Positions 35,914-46,567 of a stretch of DNA of 64,000 bases are shown here, one piece after another. The position numbers and the translations under genes were made by a program. The DNA is from JBBRQP01 sp038226175 (lineage in GTDB: Bacteria; Cyanobacteriota; Cyanobacteriia; Gloeobacterales; Anthocerotibacteraceae). The stretch's first letter is position 1. Each line of letters starts with the position of its first letter. The notes under the pieces are model-generated. The model was not told the DNA's origin, ran no database searches, and saw nothing but the letters and a program-made list of their open reading frames with translations. The stretch is from the NCBI GenBank assembly GCA_038226175.1, contig JBBRQP010000004.1:6623-70622 (forward strand), read 5' to 3'.

Positions 35914-36486
35914 CTAGGGTGAGCGGTAATTTTCGGAACGCGGCGGTGTGCTAGGTTCCTTACGCAACTCAAAATTAATTACATCCCAGCAGGGTTCTGG
36001 CGCACTAAATTCGACAGGCAAGCCGTAGAGACGATACCGTAACAACGGCTCACCCGCAATGGGTGTCGTGGGATCCCAGAAAATGGCGCGTTCCTTGGGC
36101 AATAAGCGCTCGATACTACGGCCTTGATCATCACTCCCCCAGGAGAGCCGTTCTAAGGAACCACTCAAAATATCTTTATAACGTTGGGCAATCAAAATGT
36201 AAGTTGCCCGAAACCCCTGACCATGTAGGCGATCAAGAGCCTCATAAATTTCAAACCGCAGACCATCGGCATGAATATGTTGACGATACCAGTTTTCTTG
36301 CCAGCGACGCCAACGGCGGGAGGATTGTAAATGTACCAATTCTTCTACCTTGGGATCGGCCTCAAAAGCACCATGCCGTTGACACAAATAGGTGTCGGTC
36401 AACGCTAACGCCTGAATCATCTGACGGCAATGAGGGCAAGCAATCTCTGGCCCAAAAATAGGGAAATAACTGAAGGGCTGATACAT
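35914..36486 (-). CDS. TIGR02652-like cyanobacterial protein with zinc-binding CxxC
   Basis: A 190-aa soluble protein. The N-terminus carries CPHC and a later C-x-RHG, resembling a small zinc ribbon (residues about 17-40). The rest is mixed alpha/beta with FRATYILIAQRYKDILSGSLERLSWGSDDQGRSIE. I associate this pattern with the conserved cyanobacterial family TIGR02652, which has no assigned function. It converges on pnp and lies 24 bp after the DUF39 gene on the same strand. Confidence 0.65.
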   Translation of the reverse strand: MYQPFSYFPIFGPEIACPHCRQMIQALALTDTYLCQRHGAFEADPKVEELVHLQSSRRWRRWQENWYRQHIHADGLRFEIYEALDRLHGQGFRATYILIAQRYKDILSGSLERLSWGSDDQGRSIERLLPKERAIFWDPTTPIAGEPLLRYRLYGLPVEFSAPEPCWDVINFELRKEPSTPPRSENYRSP

Positions 36487-36510
36487 GACCCACCAAATAG
36501 CGTATCTACA

Positions 36511-37701
36511 CTATAGTTCCCAAGGAGCTTTTCCTTGTCCCGTTCGTCCTTCTTGCGATAAGAAAAATTGTGCTTTGGGTAAAGGTGCGAGAGCTTCGGT
36601 GAGTAAAAATTGTCGTTGGGCAATCAGCATTTTTAATTCTAGGGCTACTTTTTCGGCAAAAAAGAGACTAGAAAGTGGGGCTGTGCGCACGGTCTGTCCA
36701 TTGATGCGAATTTTTCCGGACTTGAGCTGAGCATAATTAACCAAGTCAAATACCGGACGCACGCGGCGGGGGATCGCAAAATCCACCACCGGGGCTACAA
36801 TATCGTGATCCCGAACGGCTAGGTGGGCAGCTACGGCTTCATTGAGCACCGGTAAGGCCACGCCAATGCCTAACATCAGCCCCGTCCCGTAATTTTGTAA
36901 ACGGCAGCCGCGTACCCACTGTGGCTGCATCGCCTTGGCATCAGCAATAATCGCCATCGTAGCGGCAGGCCCCACTGGCGTGCCATTAGGTAAGCGTTTT
37001 TGTAAAGGAAAATGCTGGGTACCTTCCCAAGCTAGATATCCAGTCGTACCTGCTACCCACAACCGCGTACCAATCCCTACTAATTCTAAATAAGGGTCAT
37101 TTAATAACGGTGAAAGCGCACCGCCACTTGCATAAATCGCATTGCCCAAGCGTGGTTGTAATGTGCCCAAAAATGTATACAGCGTTTTATCACCACCATT
37201 GACACCGACGATAAAATTTTGGTAGAGGGCGCGGGGATTAAACAGATAAAACTGGTTGATCGTATCTTTGGTGATCGTCGTATCAAATTCACGTAAGGGA
37301 TGACAGTCATTGGGTAGGCCAATAGCCCGTAAATTGACGATGTCACCTTTGACTAATTGCTCAATAACATGACCACCGCCGTAGTGCCATTCCCGTAGAC
37401 TAGAGTTTTTGGCTGCACCCAAATATAGATCCACCGCCCCAAATCCGCAGTAGGCTTCGACATCATTGAGCCAAACTTGTTGCATTCGCAAAGGCGGATC
37501 AGGTTGCCCAAGATTGATAAAAGCACCTGCTGCCTCAGTCATCTCAAAACTACCCACCGTCACAACATCGACGGCTTTTGCTGCCGCTGTGAGTCCTTCT
37601 TGCTGCACCTGCGCCTTAAATTCACTGACGGTGCATACGCTCACGGTACCTTCATGGATACGTTCGTTAATCTGAGGTAGGGTGCGTAGAGCGAGAGACA
37701 T
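36511..37701 (-). CDS. homocysteine biosynthesis-type protein (DUF39/HcyBio)
   Basis: A 396-aa protein with DUF39 landmarks: VDVVTVGSFEMTEAAGAFINLG, LNDVEAYCGFGAVDLYLGA, YGGGHVIEQLV and the cysteine-containing VRGCRLQNYGTGLMLGIG. DUF39 proteins in methanogens take part in direct conversion of aspartate semialdehyde to homocysteine using a sulfide source, together with a NIL-ferredoxin partner. That partner is not adjacent here. Divergent from tldD across 76 bp. Confidence 0.82.
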   Translation of the reverse strand: MSLALRTLPQINERIHEGTVSVCTVSEFKAQVQQEGLTAAAKAVDVVTVGSFEMTEAAGAFINLGQPDPPLRMQQVWLNDVEAYCGFGAVDLYLGAAKNSSLREWHYGGGHVIEQLVKGDIVNLRAIGLPNDCHPLREFDTTITKDTINQFYLFNPRALYQNFIVGVNGGDKTLYTFLGTLQPRLGNAIYASGGALSPLLNDPYLELVGIGTRLWVAGTTGYLAWEGTQHFPLQKRLPNGTPVGPAATMAIIADAKAMQPQWVRGCRLQNYGTGLMLGIGVALPVLNEAVAAHLAVRDHDIVAPVVDFAIPRRVRPVFDLVNYAQLKSGKIRINGQTVRTAPLSSLFFAEKVALELKMLIAQRQFLLTEALAPLPKAQFFLSQEGRTGQGKAPWEL

Positions 37702-37777
37702 CGTTCTAGTTTAAACCAGCTTGCAGGCAGCGTGTAGGCGGCTTACGATAGCCTTACACGCCCTCTCGAAATTCCTG

Positions 37778-39220
37778 ATGCAAACTGCCCATCTCCAAGA
37801 CCTTGTCAGCCGTTACCGCGCTCAGGTAGATTTTTTGTTGATTCGTTGGGAAGAAGCCCAAGGCACGGATATCGGGCTGCGCAAAGATATTCGAGAAACC
37901 TGCGCTGAGAATCTAGCGCGCGGAGGCCATGTGCGCGCGTGTTGGCGTGGAGGTTGGGGCTTTGTCGCTTTCAATCGTCCTGACCAATTAATTCGTGCAA
38001 TTGAAGATGCGATTAGCTTTGCGCGCTTGGTCGGAGAAGAAGTAACCACCCTCGCCCCGCTTGCACCCCAGATTGCCCGTTATGGCTTACAGTTGCCCCT
38101 GACCGACCCCCGTGAGGTGCCTCTCGAGCAAAAACTCGCGCTGTGTCAGCACTACAACGAACTCTTACTCACCAGCAATCCCCAGATTACAAGTAGCTCT
38201 GTGCGATATGGCGATAGTTGGCAACGGGTCGTCCTAGTGACTTCTGAGGGGAGCTGCCTCGAGCAGGAATGGGTGGATCTCGAGATGCGTTTTACGGCTG
38301 TAGCACGGGCCGATGGCAAGGTACAAACGGGACGCGAGACCTTGGGTTCGCGGCGGGGGTTTGAGGATTTGTTAAATTTTGAACCTCAGATTCTAGCGGC
38401 TTCCCAACGCGCCGTCACTAGTCTCAGGCTGCCGATGGTGCAAGGTGGAACCTATACCGTAGTCATTGACCCAATTTTGAGTGGTCTGTTTGTGCATGAG
38501 GCTTTTGGGCATCTCTCGGAGGCTGATATGGTCTACGAAAATCCTGATTTACTCGAGACTATGAGCTTAGGACGACGCTTTGGGTCAGAGCACTTACATA
38601 TCCTAGACGGCGCAGCTCCAGCCGGACATCGCGGTAGCTATGCCTTTGATGATGAAGGTTCACCCGCTACAGTTACGCCGCTGATTGAGTCGGGAAAATT
38701 GGTCGGACGGCTGCATTCGCGGGAAACTGCAGGCAAACTTGAAGAAAACCCAACCGGGAATGCCCGGTGCTTAGATTATCACTATGCGCCGATTGTACGG
38801 ATGACCAATACCTGGATTGCCCCCCAGGGTGCTGGGTTGACGGCGGTACCTGAAAATACCCCTTTGCCCTTTACTGCAGAGGCGATTTGTGACCATTATC
38901 AAAACTCTGGGGCTTTAGCCGACATTGAGCATGGACTGCTAGCGGTCAATTGGCTAGGAGGTATGACTAATGGCGAAATGTTTACCTTTGCAGCGGCGCA
39001 GGCTTGGCATATTCATAAAGGCGCAATCACTCAACAAGTCCGTGATGTCAATCTATCGGGTAATGTTTTCCAAACTCTGGAAGATATCGAATGGATTGGT
39101 CCAGATTTCTTTTGGGATGAGTCTGGTGGCTGCGGTAAAGGCGGACAAAGTGGCCTCGCCGTGGGATGTGGCGGTCCTAGTCTACGGATTAAAAATCTCT
39201 TGGTTGGTGGTGGACAGTAA
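37778..39220 (+). CDS. tldD: TldD-type metallopeptidase
   Basis: A 480-aa member of the TldD/PmbA family, which degrades unfolded or modified peptides. The zinc motif HEAFGH (HExxxH) with downstream LSEAD is present, so this is the catalytic TldD partner. The C-terminal GGCGKGGQSGLAVGCGGPSLRI tail is also typical. I start at ATG 37778 (MQTAHLQDLV); the upstream in-frame stretch does not resemble the family. The PmbA/TldE partner, normally needed for activity, is not in the window. Confidence 0.92.
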   Translation: MQTAHLQDLVSRYRAQVDFLLIRWEEAQGTDIGLRKDIRETCAENLARGGHVRACWRGGWGFVAFNRPDQLIRAIEDAISFARLVGEEVTTLAPLAPQIARYGLQLPLTDPREVPLEQKLALCQHYNELLLTSNPQITSSSVRYGDSWQRVVLVTSEGSCLEQEWVDLEMRFTAVARADGKVQTGRETLGSRRGFEDLLNFEPQILAASQRAVTSLRLPMVQGGTYTVVIDPILSGLFVHEAFGHLSEADMVYENPDLLETMSLGRRFGSEHLHILDGAAPAGHRGSYAFDDEGSPATVTPLIESGKLVGRLHSRETAGKLEENPTGNARCLDYHYAPIVRMTNTWIAPQGAGLTAVPENTPLPFTAEAICDHYQNSGALADIEHGLLAVNWLGGMTNGEMFTFAAAQAWHIHKGAITQQVRDVNLSGNVFQTLEDIEWIGPDFFWDESGGCGKGGQSGLAVGCGGPSLRIKNLLVGGGQ

Positions 39221-39286
39221 GTTCGCCTATCTATGTTTTAAACAAAGAGGCTTGGGGTAATCATTTAGCAACTGGGAACAAAATCT

Positions 39287-39880
39287 TTAAAGAAAATTTA
39301 CTTCACCAGTCGCTAAGTGATAGTAAGCCGGAAGGACAGTTAATACACCCTGCTTATACTCATGGGTGAGAATTGGTTCTGTTTACTCAATGCGATCGAC
39401 GGTCTTTTTGACATGGATTTTAATGGTATTGGTCAAGCGATCTCCGGCATGGGTGAGGACAGATGCTACAGCAGGTTTGATATAGTGCATTAATGAGTTG
39501 ATCCTACCTTCTGAGTTTTCATAATTGGCGGTCGCTGAGACTGCGCCACAGTTTTCATAGCCCGACACTACAATTAGCCGAGTTTCTAAGTGCTCAATTG
39601 CATATTCAGTGCTAGCTAGTACAGCATCATCGGCAATATTTCCTGCCACTCTAATGACAAATAGATCGCCTACATCTTGATTAAAAATCAATTCAGAAAT
39701 CACGCGCGAATCAGCACACCCTAACACCACCGCAAAGGGATGTTGGGTACGCGATAGGGCAGCTCCCTCATGAGGATGTTCAACATGCTCTTGGACATAG
39801 CGTTCGTTTCCTGCTTTTGGCCGATCTAACGCTAACGTAGGATTAATGTATAGTGTGCTGGGCGAGCATGGCGGCGTCAA
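39287..39880 (-). pseudogene. beta-class carbonic anhydrase, broken
   Basis: A 165-codon frame matches beta carbonic anhydrase (GCADSRV, GDLFVIRVAGNI, EYAIEHL). It stops at TAA 39383-39385, but the family's missing C-terminus continues in the same frame to a second stop at 39287 (ILTHEYKQGVL, YYHLATGEVNFL). A CAA (Gln) to TAA change explains this. The zinc ligand of the GHxxCGA motif is also lost: GYENCGA has Tyr108 (TAT) for His (CAT). Only a TTG start is available. These lesions together mean the enzyme would not be functional. Confidence 0.85.
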
Positions 39881-40039
39881 AACTATAGTTGCCCTAACGC
39901 ATCACGTACTTACGAAGCGCAATAGTAACGTAAATTACCCCTTATTTACAGACTTTGCTCCGCAACCAAATCATCCTCTGCATCACGCATTATCTGGGAA
40001 CTCTACTTAAACGGTACTGTGAGGAGGCTAACTTGACGC

Positions 40040-40078
40040 ATAAAAGCCCGTTCTCCACTTAGAAAAACGGGCTTTTAT
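40040..40078 (-). terminator. rpoB terminator
   Basis: ATAAAAGCCCGTT (40040-40052) pairs with AACGGGCTTTTAT (40066-40078): a 13-bp stem with a 13-nt loop, ending leftward in a T-run. It lies just beyond the rpoB stop, so transcription probably ends before any rpoC gene. Confidence 0.85.
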
Positions 40079-40095
40079 ATAAACATCTCAACGAC

Positions 40096-43000
40096 TTAGT
40101 CGTCCGCTGCCATATCAATTTCGCGGGGACTAAACTGCTCATAGGTAGGACGCGAAGGCGTACGTTTGCCACCTGTCTCCACCATCAAGTCAACTTCCAC
40201 ATCACGGGAAGAACCATCTTCCTGCGTCTCGATTTTGTGAATCGAAACATCTAAGCCCAAGGATTGCAATTCGCGCACCAGGACTTTGAAGGATTCGGGA
40301 ATACCAGGACGGGGAATTGCTTTACCTTTGACGATGGCATTGAGCGCATCATTACGTCCGACCATATCATCGGATTTGACCGTCAGCAGTTCTTGCAAGA
40401 TGTAAGCGGCACCAAAGGCTTCGAGCGCCCAGACTTCCATCTCCCCAAATCGCTGACCACCCTGCTGCGCCTTACCACCTAGCGGTTGCTGCGTTACCAA
40501 GGAGTAAGGACCAGTCGAACGGGCGTGGATTTTGTCATCCACCAAGTGAACCAGTTTGAGCATGTAGGAGATGCCCACAGTTACCGGACGGTCAAAAGGC
40601 TCGCCCGTGCGTCCATCAAACAAAGTGATTTTACCCACCTGTGGCCCGACTCTTTCTAGACGCAAATCAGGAGAAACTGGCATTTCGCCTGGAGCTGTGT
40701 AAGCCCAGTCAAAGTCCCGATATTCCCGACCAAGACCGTTGGTTTCCGAACGGGCTTGACGTAGTTTTTCGTCCACCAAGATGCGAGAGGCTTCTTCGCC
40801 AAACATTTCATCAAAGGGCGTCAGTTTGAAACGGGTTTCAAGCAATTCACCCGCCCAGCCCAGCAATGTCTCAAAAACCTGTCCCACATTCATCCGTGAC
40901 GGCACACCTAGTGGATTGAGGACAATATCAATGGGCCGACCGTTGGGCATGTAGGGCATGTCTTCCGCTGGTAAGATCCGCGAGATGATGCCTTTGTTAC
41001 CGTGACGACCAGCCATCTTGTCGCCAACCTGGATTTTGCGTTTTTGGGCGACATAGACACGCACGACCATGTTGGCACCGGGCGGTAATTCATCGCCGCT
41101 CTCACGGGTGAAGACCCGGACATCAACCACCCGGCCTTTTTCGCCGTTGGGGACGCGCAGGGAGTTATCCCGTACATCTCGGGCTTTTTCGCCGAAAATT
41201 GCGCGCAGTAGTTTTTCTTCGGGGGGCTGATCCGATTCACCTTTGGGTGTGACTTTACCGACGAGGATATCGCCAGCTTCAACCCAAGCTCCGGGTCGAA
41301 CAATACCGCGCTCATCCAAATTACGCAGAGCATCTTCGCCGACGTTGGGGATCTCACGGGTAATTTCTTCGGGGCCGAGTTTGGTTTGACGCGCTTCAAT
41401 CTCGAACTTTTCGATGTGGACGGAGGTATAGACATCCTCACGCACCAAGCGTTCGTTAATTAAAATCGCATCCTCGTAGTTGTAGCCTTCCCAGGGCATG
41501 TAGGCGACTAAGACATTTTGTCCTAGAGCCAATTCACCGCCCTCGGTCGCCGAACCATCAGCAATCACCTGTCCGGTGAATACTTGATCGCCTTCATAGA
41601 CAATCGGTTTTTGGTTAAGGCAAGTGTCTTGGTTAGACCGTTGATACTTAGAGAGGGGATAGCTAACGACGGTTGCATCTTCGTGGCGCAGACGGATTTC
41701 GGTAGCCGAGACATAGGTGACTTCACCATCACGCTGAGCAATAACCACCATCCCCGAGTCACGGGCGCATTGACCTTCCAAACCTGTTCCTACTAGAGGA
41801 CGTTCAGGTTTGAGCAGGGGTACTGCTTGGCGTTGCATGTTCGCCCCCATCAAGGCGCGGTTGGCATCATCATGCTCCAAGAAAGGAATCAGCGACGTTG
41901 CAATCGAGACAATCTGAATCGGCGAGACGTGGACAAAGTCAACTTCTTTGGGCAAAACTGCCGCAAATTCTTGACGATAGCGCACAGGCACCGGGTTAAC
42001 GGCAAAACTGCCATCTTCATGTAGGGGCACGTCACCCGGTGCTACGCGGTACTCATCTTCCTCGTCAGCGGTCAAGTGGCGAATCTCTTGGGTAACTACG
42101 CCTGTTTTTTGATCCACAACCCGAACTGGGGTTTCGATAAAACCATAAGGATTGATCCGTCCGTGGGTTGCCAACGAACCAATTAAGCCAGCATTAGGGC
42201 CTTCAGGGGTCTCAATCGGGCAAATCCGTCCGTAGTGGCTCGGGTGAATATCCCGTACCGCAAAACCAGCGCGTTCACGGGTCAGACCACCGGGGCCTAA
42301 TGCTGAGAGGCGACGTTTGTGGGTCAACTCAGCCAAGGGATTGGTTTGATCCATAAATTGCGAGAGTTGGCTCGAACCAAAGAATTCTTTGATCGCAGCA
42401 ACTAGCGGTTTTGGGTTGACCAAGGAAGTCGGGGTCAAGGCTTCGGCATCGGTGACGGTCATCCGTTCTTTGATGATCCGCTCAAGGCGATTGAGTCCAA
42501 CACGCACTTGGTTTTGGAGCAATTCACCAACCGAACGCACGCGACGGTTACCCAAGTGGTCAATGTCATCAATGCTACCGAGATCAAATTCCAGGTTGAT
42601 TAGGTAATCAATACAGCCAAGAATGTCTTGGTTGGTCAGGGTACGGGTTGCCTCAGGGACATTCAAGCGCAGTTTACGGTTGATTTTGTAACGTCCGACC
42701 CGCCCGAGGTCATAACGCTTGGGGTCAAAGAAGCGTGAGTGCAAGAGCTGTTGGGCTCCCGCTACGGTCGGAGGTTCACCCGGACGCAATTTGCGATATA
42801 GCTCCAGCAAGGCATCATCTTCGGTGAAGCTACCTTCTTTTTCAATGGTTTTGCGGAAGTAATCGGGGTTACGCAGTTGATCCAAAATCTCGTTATCTGA
42901 TAAGCCCAAGGCTTTTAGTAGTACTAGTGCCGAGAGCTTACGGGTTTTGTCAATACGTACCCAAACTAAGTCGTTGACATCGGTTTCAAACTTGAGCCAG

Positions 43001-43500
43001 GCACCCCGATTAGGGATTAAAGAAGCATTGAAACTGGGCCGTCCGGCGGCATCGTTTTCTTTTTTGAAGTATACGCCCGGTGAGCGTACGATTTGGTTGA
43101 CGATAACCCGTTCTGCGCCGTTGATAATAAAGGTTCCCCGGTCGGTCATCAGGGGCAATTCACCCAAGAAAACTTCCTGTTCTTTGCTTTCGCCTTTTTC
43201 TTTATTAATCAGTTTGGCAGGAATCCGTAGCTGTACAGCATAGGTGGCATCACGGCGTTTGGCTTCTTCGACGCTGTACTTCGGTTCGACAATGCGATAT
43301 TCCGGTAAAAAATGTAGCTCGAGTTTGCCTGTATAGTCCTCAATCGGCGAAAAACTCATGATTTCTTCGATTAAACCTTCTTCCATAAACCAACGGAAGC
43401 TCGCCCGTTGAATCTCGATCAAGTCCGGTAACATGTAGGTCGAAACTAACTGTGCTCCTGCGCTCTTACGTACACTACTGGTGCTGTTACTCACGGGCAT
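40096..43500 (-). CDS. rpoB: RNA polymerase beta subunit
   Basis: An 1134-aa beta subunit of cyanobacterial length. The family core is intact: the rifampicin-region sequence [38 protein letters not shown], the conserved [18 protein letters not shown], the [13 protein letters not shown] motif with its key lysines, and the C-terminal [17 protein letters not shown] 43500 is immediately adjacent to the GAGAGG motif; GTG 43494 has far better spacing and may be the used start. rpoC1-rpoC2, usually directly downstream in cyanobacteria, are absent; a terminator and a pseudogene follow. Confidence 0.97.
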   Translation of the reverse strand: MPVSNSTSSVRKSAGAQLVSTYMLPDLIEIQRASFRWFMEEGLIEEIMSFSPIEDYTGKLELHFLPEYRIVEPKYSVEEAKRRDATYAVQLRIPAKLINKEKGESKEQEVFLGELPLMTDRGTFIINGAERVIVNQIVRSPGVYFKKENDAAGRPSFNASLIPNRGAWLKFETDVNDLVWVRIDKTRKLSALVLLKALGLSDNEILDQLRNPDYFRKTIEKEGSFTEDDALLELYRKLRPGEPPTVAGAQQLLHSRFFDPKRYDLGRVGRYKINRKLRLNVPEATRTLTNQDILGCIDYLINLEFDLGSIDDIDHLGNRRVRSVGELLQNQVRVGLNRLERIIKERMTVTDAEALTPTSLVNPKPLVAAIKEFFGSSQLSQFMDQTNPLAELTHKRRLSALGPGGLTRERAGFAVRDIHPSHYGRICPIETPEGPNAGLIGSLATHGRINPYGFIETPVRVVDQKTGVVTQEIRHLTADEEDEYRVAPGDVPLHEDGSFAVNPVPVRYRQEFAAVLPKEVDFVHVSPIQIVSIATSLIPFLEHDDANRALMGANMQRQAVPLLKPERPLVGTGLEGQCARDSGMVVIAQRDGEVTYVSATEIRLRHEDATVVSYPLSKYQRSNQDTCLNQKPIVYEGDQVFTGQVIADGSATEGGELALGQNVLVAYMPWEGYNYEDAILINERLVREDVYTSVHIEKFEIEARQTKLGPEEITREIPNVGEDALRNLDERGIVRPGAWVEAGDILVGKVTPKGESDQPPEEKLLRAIFGEKARDVRDNSLRVPNGEKGRVVDVRVFTRESGDELPPGANMVVRVYVAQKRKIQVGDKMAGRHGNKGIISRILPAEDMPYMPNGRPIDIVLNPLGVPSRMNVGQVFETLLGWAGELLETRFKLTPFDEMFGEEASRILVDEKLRQARSETNGLGREYRDFDWAYTAPGEMPVSPDLRLERVGPQVGKITLFDGRTGEPFDRPVTVGISYMLKLVHLVDDKIHARSTGPYSLVTQQPLGGKAQQGGQRFGEMEVWALEAFGAAYILQELLTVKSDDMVGRNDALNAIVKGKAIPRPGIPESFKVLVRELQSLGLDVSIHKIETQEDGSSRDVEVDLMVETGGKRTPSRPTYEQFSPREIDMAADD

Positions 43501-43646
43501 CCTCTCGTAAAAAACCTACTGACCCGAACGGGACAGACCTCTTATCCTAGCTCTTATTGAGAGACTGCGCAAGATAAACTGCTTAGCTGCAACGTCTAAA
43601 CCATGCTCATTAAAAGGGGTACAGTAGCCTTGCGCAAGGAAGCACC

Positions 43647-44262
43647 ATGGTCTTACTTGTTGAACCTATGCTCTACCCGGACTCTGACGGCAAACCGATG
43701 TCAGACAATACTAAGCGGTTTGGGTAGATCACGGGTATCCAGGCCAATAGTGCTGCGATGTTTCAAGCTGACCCCAATATATTTGTAGCCGGAGATTTAT
43801 TGTAGTATCCCGTCGAGGGGTAGGTAAAGGCGTGACAAGCTCCTGATATCTTGGTTGCTTTCGGCAGACCAAAAGATGACCGGGGGAGTTACAAACAATG
43901 GCTTGAGGCCAATATTGCACCTCAGGTAGTAGTTGAGATTTTGTCGCCTGATAATACCTCCTTGGAGATGACCCGCAAGTTTCACTTTTATGAACGGTAT
44001 GGCGTAGAGGAATACTACATCTATGACCCTGATCGCGGTGAACTAAGTGGCTATTTGCGCCAAGAGGGCTTCTTGCAAGAGCTTAAGGTTATGCATCAGT
44101 CCTCGACTAGGCGTGTGCTTTACGTTAGATACCAACGGGGAGATGGTGCTCTATCGCCCAGATGGAGAGCATTTTTCGACTTTCGAGGAGCTAAACAAGC
44201 GGGCTAAATAGGCTCAAGTGCGTGCGCAACAAGCGGAAGCACGAGCGGAATTACTAGCCTAA
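43647..44262 (+). pseudogene. Uma2-family (DUF820) protein, heavily decayed
   Basis: One frame from ATG 43647 reads as a Uma2 protein (YPDSDGKPMSDNTKRFG, IFVAGDLL, YPVEG, APDILVAFGRPKDDRGSYKQWL, ILSPDNTSLEMTRKF, YYIYDPDRGELSGYLRQEG). Four internal stops fall before 43851, two of them at tryptophan-like positions. Around 44100 the frame shifts and the C-terminus continues in the next frame (TLDTNGEMVLYRPDGEHFSTFEEL), with stops at 44209 and 44260 where Gln codons would fit. Uma2 proteins are PD-(D/E)xK-like and common in cyanobacteria. Confidence 0.85.
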
Positions 44263-44366
44263 CGCCTATGTAAACCAGCATTACAGACGTAGCTTATAAA
44301 AAATCACTATGATATTTCTAGAGCATGAAAAAATTAGTGATCCGTCAATATCACAGTGAAATGCGC

Positions 44367-46262
44367 CTAGGTTTCCACTTTTGCAGTCAATTTCCGCGTT
44401 TGTAAATAAATAAGTAGACCATTCACATCAGCAGGGGAAACGCCTCCGATGCGACTAGCTTGTCCGATGGTCAGGGGGCGCACGTGCGAGAGTTTTTCAC
44501 GAGCTTCTTTAGAGAGAAACTCTAACTTCATATAATCTAAATCAGCCGCTAAGGCTTGGTCAGACTGCTTGCTGAGACGGGCAATCTGGAAAGTTTGACG
44601 TGCGATGTAGCCTGCATACTTGAGTGCAATTTCCGTGCCTTCGTAGACCTCGCGACTAACGGATTCTACCAGTCCTAGCTCCTGCAACGTCATATAATGC
44701 ACCCCAGGACGACGCACCAGATCCGCAAGTGTTGCCGATTGATGAATTAGTTCGCTGGTATGCTGTTGAAATCTCTGACCAGCTGGCGAATGAGCTAGGA
44801 TGCGGGTTGTCTCCAGCCGCTGCGTTTGCATTGCAATAGCCTGATATTTCTCTTGAAAAAGCTGCCAGCGTCGGTTATCAATCAGACCTATTGCCCGTCC
44901 CAAAGGCGTCAAACGCAAATCGGCATTATCGGAGCGCAAAATCAAGCGGTATTCTGAACGTGAGGTCAGCATCCGGTAGGGTTCACGAATTTCTTTGCTC
45001 ACCAAGTCATCAATTAGTGTCCCGAGATAACTGTCTTCGCGTTTAAATGTTAGTAAGGATTGTCCTGCACAGTAGCGCGCACTATTGATTCCCGCCACAA
45101 TTCCTTGCGCTGCTGCTTCTTCGTAACCAGTCGTGCCATTAACTTGGCCTGCACAAAACAACCCGGCAATCCGCTTGGTCATCAGTGTCGGATAGCATTG
45201 GGTAGCTGGAATATAGTCGTACTCCACCGCATAGGCTGGACGCAACATCACACAATTTTCTAACCCTGGTAGGGTTCGCAACATCTGGCGTTGCACCGAC
45301 TCCGGCAAACTAGTCGAGAAGCCTTGAATATATAACTCAGGACTATCCCGGCCTTCCGGTTCGATAAAAATTTGGTGACTAGCTTTATCGGCAAAACGGG
45401 TGATTTTATCTTCAATACTTGGGCAATAACGTGGCCCCTTACCATCAATATCACCGCTATACATCGGAGACAAATGAATGTGATCGCGAATCAATTGGTG
45501 AGTAGCAGCTGTCGTCCGGGTTAGATAACAATTTTCTTGGGGTAAGGTCACCCAAGCCTCGGGATCAAAAGAAAACCAACGTTCTTCGGTATCCGGCGGT
45601 TGGGGTTCCATCTGGCTAAAATCAACCGAACGTTTATCGACACGAGCCGGCGTTCCAGTTTTGAGGCGACCAGTTTCAAAGCCCAGCTCGCGCAAGCGCG
45701 CAGATAGCCCTACTGAGGGAAATTCTCCCGCTCGCCCGGCTGCCATCGAAGTACGACCAATCCAGATTTTGCCATCCATAAAGGTTCCAGTGGTCAGAAT
45801 CACCGCTCGACAGGCAATGGTCACCCCAAAATAGGTGCTCACCCCACAAATTTGGTCATTAGTATCTAAATGTAAATCGGTAATCATGCCTTGGCGTACC
45901 GCTAGATTGGGGGTATTTTCGACCAAGTGCTTGGCGGCTCGGGCATATTCACGTTTATCTGTTTGCGCTCTCAAGGCCCAGACAGCTGGCCCGCGAGACT
46001 GATTCAGGACTTTTTTTTGTAAATAACAGCGGTCGGTCAGCTTACCAATCTCACCCCCTAGGGCATCGACTTCATGAACAAGTTGTGACTTTGCCGGACC
46101 ACCTACCGCTGGATTACAAGGTTGCCAGCCAATCGTATCGAGATTCATGGTCATCAATAGCGTACGACGGCCTAAGCGGGCTGCCGCCATTGCTGCTTCG
46201 ACACCACTGTGTCCAGCGCCGACTACAACCACATCAAATTCATCTTCGTAGGTAAGCATCAC
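44367..46262 (-). CDS. mnmG: tRNA uridine-5-carboxymethylaminomethyl synthesis enzyme MnmG (GidA)
   Basis: A 631-aa FAD-dependent enzyme that, with the GTPase MnmE, modifies wobble uridine 34 of tRNAs. The FAD site is [20 protein letters not shown] at the N-terminus. [26 protein letters not shown], the active-site [11 protein letters not shown] and [19 protein letters not shown] follow, and the C-terminal helical MnmE-binding region ends near residue 625. Full length. It is separated from the Uma2 remnant by about 100 bp. Confidence 0.96.
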   Translation of the reverse strand: MMLTYEDEFDVVVVGAGHSGVEAAMAAARLGRRTLLMTMNLDTIGWQPCNPAVGGPAKSQLVHEVDALGGEIGKLTDRCYLQKKVLNQSRGPAVWALRAQTDKREYARAAKHLVENTPNLAVRQGMITDLHLDTNDQICGVSTYFGVTIACRAVILTTGTFMDGKIWIGRTSMAAGRAGEFPSVGLSARLRELGFETGRLKTGTPARVDKRSVDFSQMEPQPPDTEERWFSFDPEAWVTLPQENCYLTRTTAATHQLIRDHIHLSPMYSGDIDGKGPRYCPSIEDKITRFADKASHQIFIEPEGRDSPELYIQGFSTSLPESVQRQMLRTLPGLENCVMLRPAYAVEYDYIPATQCYPTLMTKRIAGLFCAGQVNGTTGYEEAAAQGIVAGINSARYCAGQSLLTFKREDSYLGTLIDDLVSKEIREPYRMLTSRSEYRLILRSDNADLRLTPLGRAIGLIDNRRWQLFQEKYQAIAMQTQRLETTRILAHSPAGQRFQQHTSELIHQSATLADLVRRPGVHYMTLQELGLVESVSREVYEGTEIALKYAGYIARQTFQIARLSKQSDQALAADLDYMKLEFLSKEAREKLSHVRPLTIGQASRIGGVSPADVNGLLIYLQTRKLTAKVET

Positions 46263-46567
46263 GGTTATCCCAGGGCTTTTCTATTGTGTCATGTCTTTTA
46301 AAAGCGGCTAGTCTCTGGGTTGACATGAGAGCACCAAGCCCAAAAAAATAGCTCATAACAACACGATCAATCATGATTTTGCAGAAAACATAAGACGTAT
46401 TAACTATCAGCTGCGTTCAACTTTGACCCAATCAGACGCTGCACCGCAAGGGTCTCTACCTTAAGATGTACCTAAAGATACGCTAAGAACTAGAAGACTT
46501 CTTAGCCGGAAGTGAAATAATAGAAGATATAGCCTCTATCGGCTACTGTCCTGTCTGGAGATACCCG
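46263..46567. other. gene-free stretch with an 8-bp inverted repeat
   Basis: About 305 bp between divergent mnmG and the secreted-protein gene. I see no gene or tRNA. GCTAAGAA (46482-46489) and TTCTTAGC (46499-46506) form an inverted repeat with a 9-bp spacer, about 60 bp upstream of the rightward ATG; it could be an operator or a leader hairpin. Confidence 0.4.

Noticed and set aside
46263..46567. Possible tRNA or small RNA in the gap upstream of the secreted-protein gene
   Set aside because: No acceptor stem/T-loop pattern or terminator-bounded transcript could be built.
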